Of a stretch of DNA of 64,000 nucleotides, positions 17,089 through 26,953 are shown piece by piece. The DNA is taken from NCBI RefSeq assembly GCF_018555685.1, contig NZ_JAFLWW010000008.1:124001-188000 (forward strand), read 5' to 3'. Below the pieces are notes generated by a model that saw only the letters and a list, made by a program, of their open reading frames with translations, made no database searches and was not told where the DNA came from. Both the position numbers and the translations under genes were made by a program. Source of the DNA: Aminobacter anthyllidis. GTDB lineage: Bacteria; Pseudomonadota; Alphaproteobacteria; Rhizobiales; Rhizobiaceae. Each line of letters opens with the position of its first letter. The stretch's first letter is position 1.

Positions 17089-18132
17089 TCAGAGGTAGTT
17101 CATCAGGCTGAGCTTCTGGATGCGTGCCGTCAGTGCGTATGATTTTTCGATCAGCGAGATGAGATCGGTGACGCGTGTCGCCGCCTTTTCGGGGTTGACG
17201 CCCTCGGTGTTGATGATGTGGCGCTCGAACAGATCCATCTGCATCTTGATGCGGTCGGTGGCGTTGGTGACACGCTGCTCGACGATACCGGTTTGCGCTT
17301 CGAGCTGGCCGATGTCGCTGATGGCTGCGCCGATTGTCGAGACGGCGCGCGTGACCAGTGCGCCGCGAGCGGCCTGGCCGACATTCGAGTCGAGCAGATC
17401 GCTGAGCATGGCGGCGGCCATGGCGACCTTGCGGATGCCGATATTGTTCGCGCTGACCGAGGATTCGGTTGTTTCGTTGAGGGTGATGCGGCTGGTGATG
17501 CCCTGGTCCGTGGCGTTCGAGAAATTGGCCTGCCAGCCGGCGCCGAGGAACATCGGCTCAGCGACCGTGGTCATGAAGTTGTCCATCTGTGCGGCAGTGA
17601 TGGTCTGCGCGCCCGGATCGTTCTGGGTGAAGCCGAAATGCGTCTGGAAGGCGGCGTCGAATGCCGCCTTGGCCGGCGAGCCGGGCTTGAAGTCGTTGAT
17701 CGGCTTCACGTCGGTGTTGGTGCCGGCGAACAGATACTCGCCATTCAGGCTGGTGTTGAGCACCGAGGTCAACGTGTCGAGCGTGCCGCGCGCGCTCTTT
17801 TGGGTGAGCGCGTAACCGGCGTCTCCCGAGGCACTGCTGGTCAGGCTGGCAAGGAAGGTCTGCGCTGCCTTGCCGACCTCGTTGAGCGACTTCTGCGTTG
17901 CCGCAAGACGTGAGGACACCAGGCCGTTGGAATCGATGATGCCGTCGAGACGTTCGTAGTCGCGGTGGAGCGTGACCGATTGCGCGGTGCGGGCGCCAAG
18001 CGCCAACCCGGTGTCGGCGACGAAGCCAGAGGTGGCTTCCTTCTGCGCCTTGATGAGCTCCGACTGCTGGCGCAGCATCGAGTAGCGCAGGGCGTTGGTG
18101 ACCGCGGATGAGGAGACGAAGGTTGCTTTCAT
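17089..18132 (-). CDS. flgL: Flagellar hook-filament junction protein FlgL (HAP3)
   Basis: 347-residue flagellin-like junction protein. The N-terminal D0/D1 helix (FVSSSAVTNALRYSMLRQQ) and the C-terminal helix ending SYALTARIQKLSLMNYL show the flagellin-type paired coiled coil. Exported without a signal peptide through the flagellar type III system, probably with the FlgN-like chaperone. Starts 4 bp after flgK. Length is normal for rhizobial FlgL. Confidence 0.93.
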   Translation of the reverse strand: MKATFVSSSAVTNALRYSMLRQQSELIKAQKEATSGFVADTGLALGARTAQSVTLHRDYERLDGIIDSNGLVSSRLAATQKSLNEVGKAAQTFLASLTSSASGDAGYALTQKSARGTLDTLTSVLNTSLNGEYLFAGTNTDVKPINDFKPGSPAKAAFDAAFQTHFGFTQNDPGAQTITAAQMDNFMTTVAEPMFLGAGWQANFSNATDQGITSRITLNETTESSVSANNIGIRKVAMAAAMLSDLLDSNVGQAARGALVTRAVSTIGAAISDIGQLEAQTGIVEQRVTNATDRIKMQMDLFERHIINTEGVNPEKAATRVTDLISLIEKSYALTARIQKLSLMNYL

Positions 18133-18136
18133 CGTG

Positions 18137-19591
18137 CTATCTCACCGCTGCCAGAAGTGCGGCCAGCATGTCGTCGACGGCCTTCATGAGCCGCGCCGAC
18201 GCCTGGTAGGCGTGCTCGAGGTCGAGCATCAGCGACATCTCGATGTCGACGTTGACGGCGGTTTCGTTGGAAAGTGCTTCCGCGGTGCGGACGGCCAGCG
18301 CTTCCTTGGTCTCGGCCGCGGTGTCGGCCTGCTTGCGCATGCCCTCGAACCAGCCGATGGAGTTGGTGGAGAAGGTGCTGAGGCTCGAACTGACGGCGAT
18401 GCCGGCTGCCGGATCGAAAGCCATCGTCTGATCGATGCGGTTGCCGTAGGAAATCAGCAGGTCGGCGTAGGAGGCGTTGCCGGCGGGGTTCTTGACGTAG
18501 CCCGCGCCGTTGATGCCGCCGTCGCGCAGCAGCTTGGGATTGCCGCCGACAACCGGGTCGACGGCGGGGTTGATCTTGATCGAGCGCGCGAGACCGTTGA
18601 CCAGAACGCCGGCCGGCGGGACAGCCGGGCCACCCGACCAGGTGAACAGGCCTGCCTGGTCGGCAAGCGCGGGCGCGGTTTCGGAGAAGGCGGTGATCAG
18701 GCCGCGCGCCATCTCGTCGAGTTGCGCCTGCATCGTCGTGGTGACGCTGTCGCGCAACTGGATCATGCCGGCAAGCTTGCCGCCGGCGTCGGTGTTGGCG
18801 CCGGTGCCGGGCTGGAGCGGCACGCCATCGATGAATATCTTGTTGCCGGTCATGCCGGCGGAGTAGCCGGCCGAGGGCGTGAAGGTGACCGAGCGCGGGA
18901 TCGTCTCGAACAAGGTCGTGCCATCACCCGTGGTGATGACCATGTCGTTGTCAGCGCGCTTGAAGGTCGAGATCGGCACGATCTCGGAAATCTTCTTCAG
19001 GATGGCATCGCGCTGGTCAAGGGAATCGTTGACGTCGCGCCCGGCGCGGGTGCCCTGGATGATCGCCTTGTTGGCCTGCTCGAAATCGGCCAGCAGCCTG
19101 TTGAGGTCATCGACCGACGTGGCGATCTCGCCGTCGGTTTCGGTCCGGATACGCTGGATGGCATCGCTGCCGTCGTTGAGCGAACGCACCACCTGGCGGG
19201 CGGCGTCGATCGCCGCCGTGCCGAGGTTCTGGTTGGAAGGCGCTGCCGCGTAAAGCTGCAGCGCCTGCTGGAACTTGCCAAGCGCGGTCGCGACCGAGCC
19301 CTTGTTGTCGGAACCGTTGACGTCGAGCGACAGCTTCTGCAGGCCTTCGAGAAGGGTGTTCTGGCCAGAGAAGTCGGCCAGCGCAGACAGGTTCTGGCGG
19401 AACAGCAGCTCGTTGGTAGCCCGCTGGATTTCGACCACGCGCGCGCCGGGGCCGGTGCTGGCAAGCACCGCTGTGCGGCGCACGTAGTCAGGGTTCGATG
19501 CATCCGCGACGTTGCGCGAAACCGTGCTGGTTTGGCGCGACGTATTGCGAAGCGCCTGTTGTGCGATGCTAATGGCAGACGACAGCGACAT
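18137..19591 (-). CDS. flgK: Flagellar hook-associated protein FlgK (HAP1)
   Basis: 484-residue junction protein joining hook to filament. The N-terminus SLSSAISIAQQALRNTSRQ with VSRNVADASNPDYVRR is the rod/hook-type start. The C-terminus SNETAVNVDIEMSLMLDLEH followed by YQASARLMKAVDDML is the FlgK end motif. No signal peptide, as expected for a type III substrate. It follows flgE by 36 bp and is coupled to flgL. Confidence 0.95.
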   Translation of the reverse strand: MSLSSAISIAQQALRNTSRQTSTVSRNVADASNPDYVRRTAVLASTGPGARVVEIQRATNELLFRQNLSALADFSGQNTLLEGLQKLSLDVNGSDNKGSVATALGKFQQALQLYAAAPSNQNLGTAAIDAARQVVRSLNDGSDAIQRIRTETDGEIATSVDDLNRLLADFEQANKAIIQGTRAGRDVNDSLDQRDAILKKISEIVPISTFKRADNDMVITTGDGTTLFETIPRSVTFTPSAGYSAGMTGNKIFIDGVPLQPGTGANTDAGGKLAGMIQLRDSVTTTMQAQLDEMARGLITAFSETAPALADQAGLFTWSGGPAVPPAGVLVNGLARSIKINPAVDPVVGGNPKLLRDGGINGAGYVKNPAGNASYADLLISYGNRIDQTMAFDPAAGIAVSSSLSTFSTNSIGWFEGMRKQADTAAETKEALAVRTAEALSNETAVNVDIEMSLMLDLEHAYQASARLMKAVDDMLAALLAAVR

Positions 19592-19627
19592 GCGTTGTTT
19601 TTCCAGCGGGCGATAAGCCCGTCAGTC

Positions 19628-20881
19628 CTATCTCTTCAGGTTGACGAGGATATCCATCAGGTCCGCTCCGGTTTGGAAGACCTTGGAATTGGCAGTGTAG
19701 TTGCGCTGGGACTCGATCATCGCGGTGAGTTCCTCGGCGATATCGACATTGGAGTTTTCGAGCGCGCCCGAGATCATCTTGCCGAGGCCGCCGGAGTCGG
19801 CAAAGCCGATCTGGACCGGGCCGGAGTCGGCACTTTCGCGGAACACGTTACCCGAAAGGGAGTTCAGACGATCGGGGCTCGCCACGTCGGCCAGCGGAAT
19901 CTTGTACAGCGGCTTCATCGAGCCGTCAGCGTACTGGGCGTACATGGTGCCGTCGGTGTCGATCTCGACGCGCTCGATGGTGCTCGGGCCATTGCCGTCG
20001 GCGACAGCCTTGGTCACGGTGTAGGGCGAGGCAAGCTGCGTCATCTTGGAAATGTCGAGGCTCACCGGCGCACCGTTTGGTACGGTAAAGCTGAGGCTGC
20101 CCGCGCTGGTCAGCTTGCCGGTGGTACCGTCAAAAGTCATCGTGCTGTTGGTGAGGAGACCGCCCGCGGCATAAGGGAACGATGTTCCAGGCGCCGCCTT
20201 GGACTGATCGAACACGGCGACGTCCCAGGTGTTGGCGCCGGTCTTGGTGTAGTAGATGTCGACGATCTTCTTGGCGCCGAGATTGTCATACATGACCATC
20301 GACGACTTGGAGGTGTAGGTCGCGCCGGCGGCGTTGCCACTCGGTAGCGGGCCGGTCACGACGGCCGCGTCGCTCTGCAGGTTGGCCGTGAAGGTGGCGT
20401 TCTTCGTCGGCAGCGCGGTAAGCTCGGAACTGGAGATCTGGACCGGAACTAGGCCGTCGAAACCGTTGGCGGTGGCGGCAGGCACGCCGTTGGCGTAGCT
20501 GTAGCCCATCAGCTGGTAGCCGGCGGCATTGATGAGGCGCCCCTGGCCGTCGGGCACGAACGAGCCGGCGCGGGTCAGGTAGGGCGAGCCGGACGCATCC
20601 TGGACGACGAAGAAGCCGTTACCCTGGACCGCGAGATCGGTGCCTGACGTCGTGTACTGCAGCGTGCCGTCCTTGGCGATGGCGTTCAGCACCTTGGTGG
20701 TGACGCCGCCGGAATTGTAGGCGCCCGGCGTGCTGGGCAGGACCAGCGACGAGAATTCGGTGTAGGCGCGCTTGTAGCCGGTCGTGCTCGAATTCGCGAT
20801 GTTGTCGGCGACCGTCGACAGCCGGTTCGCCTGGGCGTTCATGCCCGAAACGCCGGTTCGCATCATTCCGTAAAGGCTCAT
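19628..20881 (-). CDS. flgE: Flagellar hook protein FlgE
   Basis: 417-residue hook protein. N-terminal rod/hook domain MSLYGMMRTGVSGMNAQ with ADNIANSSTTGYKR, beta-rich middle, and C-terminal ALENSNVDIAEELTAMIESQ motif. Start ATG 20881 has GAGGAG 7 nt upstream; an in-frame start 15 bp further up would add MRRPP and is less likely. First gene of the flgE-flgK-flgL-flaF-flbT-flgD-fliQ run. In Sinorhizobium and Brucella this promoter is a Rem/FtcR-dependent class, and rem lies directly upstream here. Confidence 0.96.
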   Translation of the reverse strand: MSLYGMMRTGVSGMNAQANRLSTVADNIANSSTTGYKRAYTEFSSLVLPSTPGAYNSGGVTTKVLNAIAKDGTLQYTTSGTDLAVQGNGFFVVQDASGSPYLTRAGSFVPDGQGRLINAAGYQLMGYSYANGVPAATANGFDGLVPVQISSSELTALPTKNATFTANLQSDAAVVTGPLPSGNAAGATYTSKSSMVMYDNLGAKKIVDIYYTKTGANTWDVAVFDQSKAAPGTSFPYAAGGLLTNSTMTFDGTTGKLTSAGSLSFTVPNGAPVSLDISKMTQLASPYTVTKAVADGNGPSTIERVEIDTDGTMYAQYADGSMKPLYKIPLADVASPDRLNSLSGNVFRESADSGPVQIGFADSGGLGKMISGALENSNVDIAEELTAMIESQRNYTANSKVFQTGADLMDILVNLKR

Positions 20882-20900
20882 CGGTGGTCTCCTCAAATCT

Positions 20901-20940
20901 CATGCCACGCTAGTGAAGTTACGTGGCATGTCTTGCGCGA
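20901..20940 (-). terminator. Hairpin between rem and flgE
   Basis: CATGCCACG (20901-20909) and CGTGGCATG (20932-20940) are perfect inverted repeats separated by 22 nt, located 7 bp after the rem stop and 20 bp before the flgE start. No T-run. It may be a terminator or attenuator for rem read-through, or a protein-binding palindrome in the flgE promoter. Confidence 0.45.
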
Positions 20941-20946
20941 GGCTGA

Positions 20947-21615
20947 TCAGACGATCAGCCGGTAGCCGAGGAAACGCTTTGAATCGATCGGATCATGGCC
21001 AAGACGCTCGCGCAGTTTCTTGCGCAACTTGGAGATGTGGCTTTCGACGACATTCTCTTCGACTTCTTCATCGAAGACGCCATAGATTGCATTGAAAACC
21101 TGGGTCTTGGTGACGCGGCGGCCGCTGTTGCTTGCCAGATATTCGAGGATACGGCGTTCGCGGCGCGGCAGCGGCATCGGCTGCCCCTCGATTTCGGGGT
21201 CGCGGCCATCCCTGAAGATCCGCATCGCGCCGATCTCGGTGAAGCCGGTGTCTTCCTGGGCGCGGCGGCGGATCGCCGAGATGCGGGCAAGGATCTCGCG
21301 GATGTGGACGGGCTTGCGAATGACGTCGTCGACGCCTGATTCAAAAAGCTTGAGCGTGTTTTCGAGATTGTTCTGTTCGCTGAGCGCGATGACCGGCGCC
21401 TTGGAGCGGTCGCGCAGCTGACGCGGCGAGATCGAGCCTTCGTTGCAGTCACCGATGAGAAAGGCGCGAACCGAGCGCAGATCCTCTTCGGGAGCGCTGG
21501 TGACCCATTCGCCGAATTCGCCCGAGCGGAAGCCCGCGCACGCCACGCCTTCCCTGTCGAAGAGTGAATTATATCCGTTGGTGACGAGCTCTCGCTCGTC
21601 CACGATTACGATCAT
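20947..21615 (-). CDS. rem: Flagellar master response regulator Rem/FtcR (OmpR type)
   Basis: 222-residue OmpR/PhoB-type regulator, orthologue of Sinorhizobium Rem and Brucella FtcR by both sequence and place (between the transglycosylase and flgE). Receiver domain residues 1-115: acidic pair D6/E7 in VDERE, possible phosphoacceptor D56 in FLIGDC, and conserved KP in [13 protein letters not shown]. Winged-helix DNA-binding domain 130-222, with [17 protein letters not shown] as recognition region. It activates hook, basal body and flagellin genes in relatives. It appears to be a single-gene transcript with a 213-bp upstream region and is expected to be under VisN/VisR. Confidence 0.93.
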   Translation of the reverse strand: MIVIVDERELVTNGYNSLFDREGVACAGFRSGEFGEWVTSAPEEDLRSVRAFLIGDCNEGSISPRQLRDRSKAPVIALSEQNNLENTLKLFESGVDDVIRKPVHIREILARISAIRRRAQEDTGFTEIGAMRIFRDGRDPEIEGQPMPLPRRERRILEYLASNSGRRVTKTQVFNAIYGVFDEEVEENVVESHISKLRKKLRERLGHDPIDSKRFLGYRLIV

Positions 21616-21828
21616 GATCCCGCCCCCGAATCAGTAAAAATGCCCTGTTAACCAATCGGTAATGGGTCGTGATCAAGGCGACCAATCGTGAATTCTTGCC
21701 GCTATTTTTTAGGGAGTCTGGAATCGCGTGGGTTGAACAGGTTGCACGACATGCGTGCATCCGGTTTCAAGCCTGTGATGAGGGGCGGGAATGGCGACCC
21801 GTGTCCGATTCAGATTGGCGTAGGACGC

Positions 21829-22419
21829 CTATGGGTTGCAGAAGGTCCGGGCGTTTTCGGTCCAGCGGCCGAAGCCGGTGGCGACCATGTTGGCGATGAC
21901 GCGACAGACGTAGCGCTTCTGGGCGGGGTCGTTGTTAGGTCCGGCGTGGTAGCGGGCGACGGCCATCGACCATGACTCGTGACGAGAGTGAAGGCTGACG
22001 AGAAAGCGCGCGGCATAGTCGACATTGAGGCGGGGGTTGAGCATGTCGCGCACCGAACGGAACTCCGCCGCGTGGTAGCGGTGGTTGATCTGCATGCAGC
22101 CGAGGTCGATCAGCGTCTTGCCTTCGCCACGGGCCGTCTCGAAGGCGGCGAGGGCATCGGCCTCGCTTCGAGGGAAGACTGCTTTTCCTTCTATGTTCAA
22201 AGCGTTAGGCTGCAAGCTGCCCTTCTTTCCGGTCTCGGTCAGGCCGACGGCATAGAGAATGCCGACCGGTACGCCATAGCGGTCGGCGGCGCGCAGGATC
22301 TCCGGCTCGCACGGATTGGCCGCAGCCGCGGCCATGCCGGTGGCGACGCTAGATATAGCGGCTGCTGCCAGGGCGATCAGCGTTAGACGACGAGATGTTG
22401 CGTGAATTGCCATCATCAT
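21829..22419 (-). CDS. Lytic transglycosylase (SLT domain) of the flagellar cluster
   Basis: 196-residue exported protein. The start at 22419 is backed by GGGAGAG upstream and a signal peptide (LTLIALAAAAISSVATGMAAAA). The mature domain is a Slt-type lytic transglycosylase: YGVPVGILYAVGLTETG holds the catalytic Glu, followed by LGCMQINHRYH and AVARYHAGPNN, the typical SLT motifs. It cleaves peptidoglycan to let the rod through; FlgJ at 8964 lacks this activity, so this protein probably supplies it. The first 71 bp overlap the end of fliK in another frame. Two more ATG codons, 3 and 6 bp on, are possible starts. Confidence 0.88.
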   Translation of the reverse strand: MMMAIHATSRRLTLIALAAAAISSVATGMAAAAANPCEPEILRAADRYGVPVGILYAVGLTETGKKGSLQPNALNIEGKAVFPRSEADALAAFETARGEGKTLIDLGCMQINHRYHAAEFRSVRDMLNPRLNVDYAARFLVSLHSRHESWSMAVARYHAGPNNDPAQKRYVCRVIANMVATGFGRWTENARTFCNP

Positions 22420-23647
22420 TTGCCGCTCTCCCACTCTGACGTCCATTGCCGGAATTTGCCCCTTCACCACCTGTTCCGCCCGACTGGGCGGAAGCCTGGT
22501 CACGGCTTGCAAAGCCGGAGGAGGGACCACCGTCAGCGCGCGCGTTCGTGGACTGGGGCTGCAGGATGGTGACACGATCGACATCGAATCCGAGACCGCG
22601 CAGGGCGCTGTTGATCGCCTCCCGGTCAGACGAGAGCCTGTTGTAGGCCTCGGCGTTCTCGACCTCGATTTCAACCGAAAGTTGCTCTCCGGCGAGATGG
22701 AGATTGGCCGTAACCATGCCCAGTTCGACGGGGCGCAGCTGGATCTTGAGAACCTGTGCGCCAGGCGTGCTTGAGACGCTGTTCTGGAGCTGCTGGACCG
22801 AGGATGCGGCAGCGACGTGGCGCGATGCCGAGGAGGCGATATCGAGGGCAAGTGCGCCCGCGGTGCTGTTTGCGCCATTGCCCGCCGGGGCCGGGATCGA
22901 CTGCTCCGACATCACGGTGACCGTGTTGCCGACGGAAGGCTGTTCGGCCTGCCTGACGGGCGTCGGCCGCGCCGGCTTGTCGGCGCCTGCAGCGGCGTCG
23001 TTGGTAGCTCCCGTTTCCGGCACTCCAGGCTGTGACGCCTGCTGTGCCTCGGGCGCGGAGGCCGTTGCCGGTGCCGCAACAGGTGCCGCAGCTGGTGGAG
23101 CGGAGCCGGTGGCGGTCGAGCGCCCGGACTTGCCGCCGGTGACGAGTGTCGCGAGTTCTGTCTCGGACACGTCGCCCGCCGCGTCTGGCTGTGCCGCATC
23201 GGTGGCTTCGATGTCGCTTGCGTCGACGGAACCGGCGTTCGCCGGCTGAGTGCCCGCCTTGCGCAGCTCGCTCAGCGCAAGCACCAGCGGCAATGCAGGC
23301 TCGTCGGTCTTTTCAGCTTTGACTTCCTTCGCCGTGGCATCGGGTTGCCGCGGCTCGGACACATCAAGCGTCTCGCCTAACGCGGCTTCGCCGGTCTTGA
23401 GCGTATCGCCCTCGGCTTCGGCGAGCGCGTCACGCGCGGCAAGGCGCTCGGCAAGCTTGTTCAGGCCCTTGGGACGCGGGGCATCATGATCGGCGGCATG
23501 GCCCTTCGATTTCGGTTCGCCCTTGTGCGGCGAAGCGAGGGCCTGGCCGAAATCGGGCTGGTCGTCGTTGGCGAGGGCATTGCGCTCGTGGCCCGATGAA
23601 TGGCGGGCGAGCGGGCTCACCAGTGCCGCGCTGATGGCGTCGGTCAT
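22349..23647 (-). CDS. fliK: Flagellar hook-length control protein FliK (MotD)
   Basis: 432-residue protein. Residues 1-290 are low-complexity, Ala/Pro/Glu-rich and probably unfolded, as needed for a molecular ruler. The C-terminal FliK domain (about 300-385) is marked by VLKIQLRPVELGMVTANLHL and GLGFDVDRVTIL. In Sinorhizobium this gene was first called motD and later shown to be hook-length control. ATG overlaps the motC stop by 4 bp. The 3' end overlaps the transglycosylase start by 71 bp. Confidence 0.9.
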   Translation of the reverse strand: MTDAISAALVSPLARHSSGHERNALANDDQPDFGQALASPHKGEPKSKGHAADHDAPRPKGLNKLAERLAARDALAEAEGDTLKTGEAALGETLDVSEPRQPDATAKEVKAEKTDEPALPLVLALSELRKAGTQPANAGSVDASDIEATDAAQPDAAGDVSETELATLVTGGKSGRSTATGSAPPAAAPVAAPATASAPEAQQASQPGVPETGATNDAAAGADKPARPTPVRQAEQPSVGNTVTVMSEQSIPAPAGNGANSTAGALALDIASSASRHVAAASSVQQLQNSVSSTPGAQVLKIQLRPVELGMVTANLHLAGEQLSVEIEVENAEAYNRLSSDREAINSALRGLGFDVDRVTILQPQSTNARADGGPSSGFASRDQASAQSGGTGGEGANSGNGRQSGRAANDDGNSRNISSSNADRPGSSRYI

Positions 23648-25026
23648 TTGGGGGAGCCTCCTAGCAGTTCGTCAATGGATTCAAGCGTGCGGCGCGCTTC
23701 GGTGATCTTGGGGTCTTCCGGTTCCGCTGGTTCCGGCTGTTGCTGGGCCAATGGCACGACCCTTGGCGCTGCCGCGACCGCCGGCTGCTCAGCCGCCGGA
23801 GTGGCGGGCGCTGCCGGCGCGGCGGGTGCAGTCGACCGGACGGGCGCAGACGGGGCAGGGCTCGGCGCCTCGGCGGCATCGGGGATCATCGGATCCACTG
23901 CCGGCGGAGCAACTTCGAGCGGCGCAGGCGGCAAGTCTTCGATGTCGACAGGCTTCGGCGCGCTGGCAGGCGCTGCCGGCACCGCCGAGGTGAGTTCGGA
24001 GGCGACGGCCTCGACTGCATCCAGCAAGGCACGATCGCCCTTGGACAGCTTGTCGCGGTCGATGCCGCCAAGCTTGCCCAGCATGTCGGCTGCAGTTCCC
24101 GAAGTGACCGACGACAGGCCGGAGTAGAGCTGGGCGCGCGGATCGGTGCTGTCGAGCGTGCCGTCACGGCCTTTTTCAGCCTTGGCGGAGGCGAAGGCGG
24201 AAAGTTCGGTCAGGCCGTCGATGGCAGCACGGCGAGCGATGCGGAGGTAGACGACCTGTTCCTGCTCGGCATCCATCGCCGCCGTGATTTCAGCGAGCGT
24301 GTCGAGATTGATCGAGCTGTGCAGGGCAACGACACCGGCAACGAACGCGTCGGCGAACTGGCTGGCGTAAGGCGAACGCAGATAGTTGCGGACATATTGC
24401 GTCGAGTTGCGCAGGAAGCGGCCACCGTCGCCGACCCTGCTAGCAAGCGCCACGGAGCGGCGCAGGGCTGCTTCCTCGACAAGCGTGCCGGGGCTGAGCA
24501 AGCGGGCCTGGTCGAAGAGCTTCATCGCCTGCTCGGGCTGTTCAGCGATGCTGACCGAGCCCTTGACCAGGGCCAGGAATGCGCCGAGCTCGGAGATCTG
24601 GGTCAGCGGGTCGATCGAGGCGAGTGCCTCGACAGTCCCCTTGGGCTTGCCCCTGAGATAGTCGATGACGCCTTGCGCCAGCTTCTGGTCGGCTTCTTCA
24701 AGGGTAAGCCGCGAGACGACCTGCTCGATGGTCAGCGGGTTGCCGCCGCTCATCGCGTAGATCAGCAGGGCGCGAAAATTCTTGGGATCCTTGAACGCGG
24801 CGACATCGGCGGTGCGCATGCGCTCGTCGGTCATTTCGAGCAGCCGGCGCTGCAGCGGCAGCGATGCCTGGTCGCCGGAGGCGATGCGGTCCTGCAGAAG
24901 CTGCAGGCAGCGCACAAGCTGGTAAGGCTCGAGCGCCGGCGCTTCGCTGGCCGTGGCGCGTCCGGGCACGCCCGCGACGAGCAGGGCGATCAGGGCAGCG
25001 CCTGACAGGGTCGCCGCGAGCCTCAT
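23644..25026 (-). CDS. motC: Periplasmic motility protein MotC
   Basis: 460-residue exported protein. Signal peptide residues 1-26 ([24 protein letters not shown]). A helical repeat-like domain covers about 30-330, then a Pro/Ala-rich tail to the end. In Sinorhizobium MotC binds the periplasmic part of MotB and is needed for torque; MotE is its chaperone. Gene order motB-motC-motD and ATGA overlaps on both sides support the name. Specific to alphaproteobacteria. Confidence 0.92.
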   Translation of the reverse strand: MRLAATLSGAALIALLVAGVPGRATASEAPALEPYQLVRCLQLLQDRIASGDQASLPLQRRLLEMTDERMRTADVAAFKDPKNFRALLIYAMSGGNPLTIEQVVSRLTLEEADQKLAQGVIDYLRGKPKGTVEALASIDPLTQISELGAFLALVKGSVSIAEQPEQAMKLFDQARLLSPGTLVEEAALRRSVALASRVGDGGRFLRNSTQYVRNYLRSPYASQFADAFVAGVVALHSSINLDTLAEITAAMDAEQEQVVYLRIARRAAIDGLTELSAFASAKAEKGRDGTLDSTDPRAQLYSGLSSVTSGTAADMLGKLGGIDRDKLSKGDRALLDAVEAVASELTSAVPAAPASAPKPVDIEDLPPAPLEVAPPAVDPMIPDAAEAPSPAPSAPVRSTAPAAPAAPATPAAEQPAVAAAPRVVPLAQQQPEPAEPEDPKITEARRTLESIDELLGGSPK

Positions 25027-26339
25027 TCGGAGCGCTCCAGCAGGATCTCGATGCGCCGGTTGGTGGCCGAGAACGGCTCCGCCGTATCCTTCAGCTTGCG
25101 GTCGGCGAAACCGGCGACCTCGACGATACGCTTTTCGTCGAGCCCGGCGCGGGCCAGCATGTAGTAGGCCGAGTGGGCACGCGCCGTCGACAGGCGCCAG
25201 TTGTCATAGCCGCCGCCGCGGAACGGACGCGCGTCGGTGTGGCCGTTGATCGAGATGTTGCCCTCATGGGCGGCGATGGTCTTGGCGATCTTTTCCATGG
25301 CGAGCACGAGCTGCTTGCGCGGCACGGCCGAGCCGATCTCGAACATGCCGAAATCGAACTGCTCGGTGACGGAGATGACGACGCCCTTGTCGGTGGCGAC
25401 GACCGACAGACCATCGGGCAGGGCGCCACCCGATTTGATCGCCTGGGCGAGCTCGCGCCGGATGGCGTCGGCATCGTTGATGGTTTCGCGTGTTGGCGCC
25501 TCGTCCTTGGGTTTTGGCTTTTCGGCCATCGCCTCGGCAGCCTCGCTCCTGGGAGCATCGCCTGGCTTGGCGGCGGTTTCGCGCGCTGCCGGGGCCGGCG
25601 TGGGCGTTGCAGGTGGTGTCTGTTCGGCGATTTTTGCCTGCGGTTCCTGCGCCTTCACCGGGTCGGACTTCGCCGAGCGCTCGGTCTTGTCGCCGGGCTT
25701 CGCCGGTTCGCCTTCGATGGCGGCGCGCTCGGCGCTTGCCTCGGCTGCCGGAGTGGCGACCTGTTCGGTCCAGAAATCGGGCGCGAAGGGATCGCGATAG
25801 GCTTCGCCGCCGGAAGAGCCGCTGGCCGGGCCGGCGTTCTGCGCGCCGCCTTCGCCGCGTTCCGAGACATTGGCCTTGGTGCCGGTGTCCTGGGCGATTT
25901 CGGCGAGCACGGCGTAGGGGTCGGCAAACAGGTGTTCGTCGGAGCGGTTAACGGCCGGGCTGGCGTCGGCGGAATTCTTCTCGGTCGACGGGCCAGCATT
26001 GCCGCGGCCGTCGGAGCCTGCCTTGGCGCTGGCTTCCTGCGGGTCCTCGGCGGTTAGGCCAACCGAATTGGGGCCGTCGCCGAGCTCTTCGAGTCCCTTG
26101 CGGGAGGCATTGCGGTCGACCAGCTTGACGGGGTTGAAGTAGCTCGCGACAGCCGCCTTGGTCTGCTCGTTGGCGGCGCTGATCAGCCACATGACGAGGA
26201 AGAAGCACATCATCGCCGTCATGAAGTCGGCGAAAGCGATCTTCCAGGCACCGCCATGGTGGCCTTCGTCGTGGTCGGAATGGGCCCGCCTGACGATGAC
26301 GATCTCGTGGCGTGGCTCGGGGCCGTCAGGGCCGTTCAT
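25023..26339 (-). CDS. motB: Flagellar stator protein MotB with extended linker
   Basis: 438-residue stator subunit. One membrane helix (about 40-60) begins with FADFMTAMM, where Asp38 is the proton-binding residue. The C-terminal OmpA-like peptidoglycan-binding domain (about 310-435) shows [10 protein letters not shown] and RIEILLE. Between them lies a 200+ residue Pro/Ala/Glu-rich segment, much longer than the enteric linker. MotC is thought to act on this part in relatives. Start 26339 is chosen for the 4-bp overlap with fliH and MNGPDG; a longer start at 26369 is possible. motA is 17 kb away on the other strand. Confidence 0.94.
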   Translation of the reverse strand: MNGPDGPEPRHEIVIVRRAHSDHDEGHHGGAWKIAFADFMTAMMCFFLVMWLISAANEQTKAAVASYFNPVKLVDRNASRKGLEELGDGPNSVGLTAEDPQEASAKAGSDGRGNAGPSTEKNSADASPAVNRSDEHLFADPYAVLAEIAQDTGTKANVSERGEGGAQNAGPASGSSGGEAYRDPFAPDFWTEQVATPAAEASAERAAIEGEPAKPGDKTERSAKSDPVKAQEPQAKIAEQTPPATPTPAPAARETAAKPGDAPRSEAAEAMAEKPKPKDEAPTRETINDADAIRRELAQAIKSGGALPDGLSVVATDKGVVISVTEQFDFGMFEIGSAVPRKQLVLAMEKIAKTIAAHEGNISINGHTDARPFRGGGYDNWRLSTARAHSAYYMLARAGLDEKRIVEVAGFADRKLKDTAEPFSATNRRIEILLERSE

Positions 26340-26953
26340 GGCAAGGTCTCGGAAAGTGCCGATGACCATTCGCCGAGGCGGGTCTCGAACAGGTTGTCGT
26401 CGATCGCGACGCTGAGATCGAAGCCGACGGCTTCGACGAAGTCGACGTTGTCGATGCGTTCGCCGATGGCGGCTGCCAGCGCGTCGAACAGGAATTGCGG
26501 GCCGCTGACCTTGATGCGCACCGCTTCGCGATCGGCGCAGGCGGCGAGGATGGCCGTCGACAGCGCGTCGATGGAGCGCTTGCGGATGTCGTCGCTGACG
26601 AGCGTCGCGACGACACGGGCGGCGGCGTCGGTGGCGAGGTGGACGACACGCGTCTCCATCTCGGCGATGCGCGTGGCGATGGCCTCGCCGGCCTCGGCAC
26701 CGAACCGGGCGCCAAGCTGCGCGATCTCGGCCGCGTGGCGCTGGCGCTCGGCCTCGAGCGCTGCCTCATGCTCCTCCGCCAGGCGCGCGGCCAGATCGGC
26801 CTCGGCCTGGGCAACCGCTTCGGCGACGATGGCCGGGATGTCCAGATCGGGAACGGCCTTGGGATACTCCGCTACCGGCGCATCGGGCACGACACCATGA
26901 GGGGCGAGCGGCGCGAAGTCGGTCAGCCGTTCGAAAAGCGCTGCAATCGACAT
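26336..26953 (-). CDS. fliH: FliH-like export ATPase regulator
   Basis: 205-residue protein. Residues 45-105 form an Ala/Glu-rich coiled coil ([18 protein letters not shown]). The C-terminal half (110-205) has the FliH/YscL-type helical-plus-beta fold ([13 protein letters not shown]..; [15 protein letters not shown]). FliH dimers bind and restrain FliI ATPase. ATG at 26953 shares one base with the fliF stop, and the stop overlaps motB, so it is translated in a chain with them. FliH is poorly conserved, so the symbol relies partly on context. Confidence 0.78.
   Translation of the reverse strand: MSIAALFERLTDFAPLAPHGVVPDAPVAEYPKAVPDLDIPAIVAEAVAQAEADLAARLAEEHEAALEAERQRHAAEIAQLGARFGAEAGEAIATRIAEMETRVVHLATDAAARVVATLVSDDIRKRSIDALSTAILAACADREAVRIKVSGPQFLFDALAAAIGERIDNVDFVEAVGFDLSVAIDDNLFETRLGEWSSALSETLP

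Noticed and set aside
18095-20347. A 750-codon plus-strand open frame
   Set aside because: Antisense to flgK and flgE, with shadow-type composition, no ribosome-binding site and no family motif.
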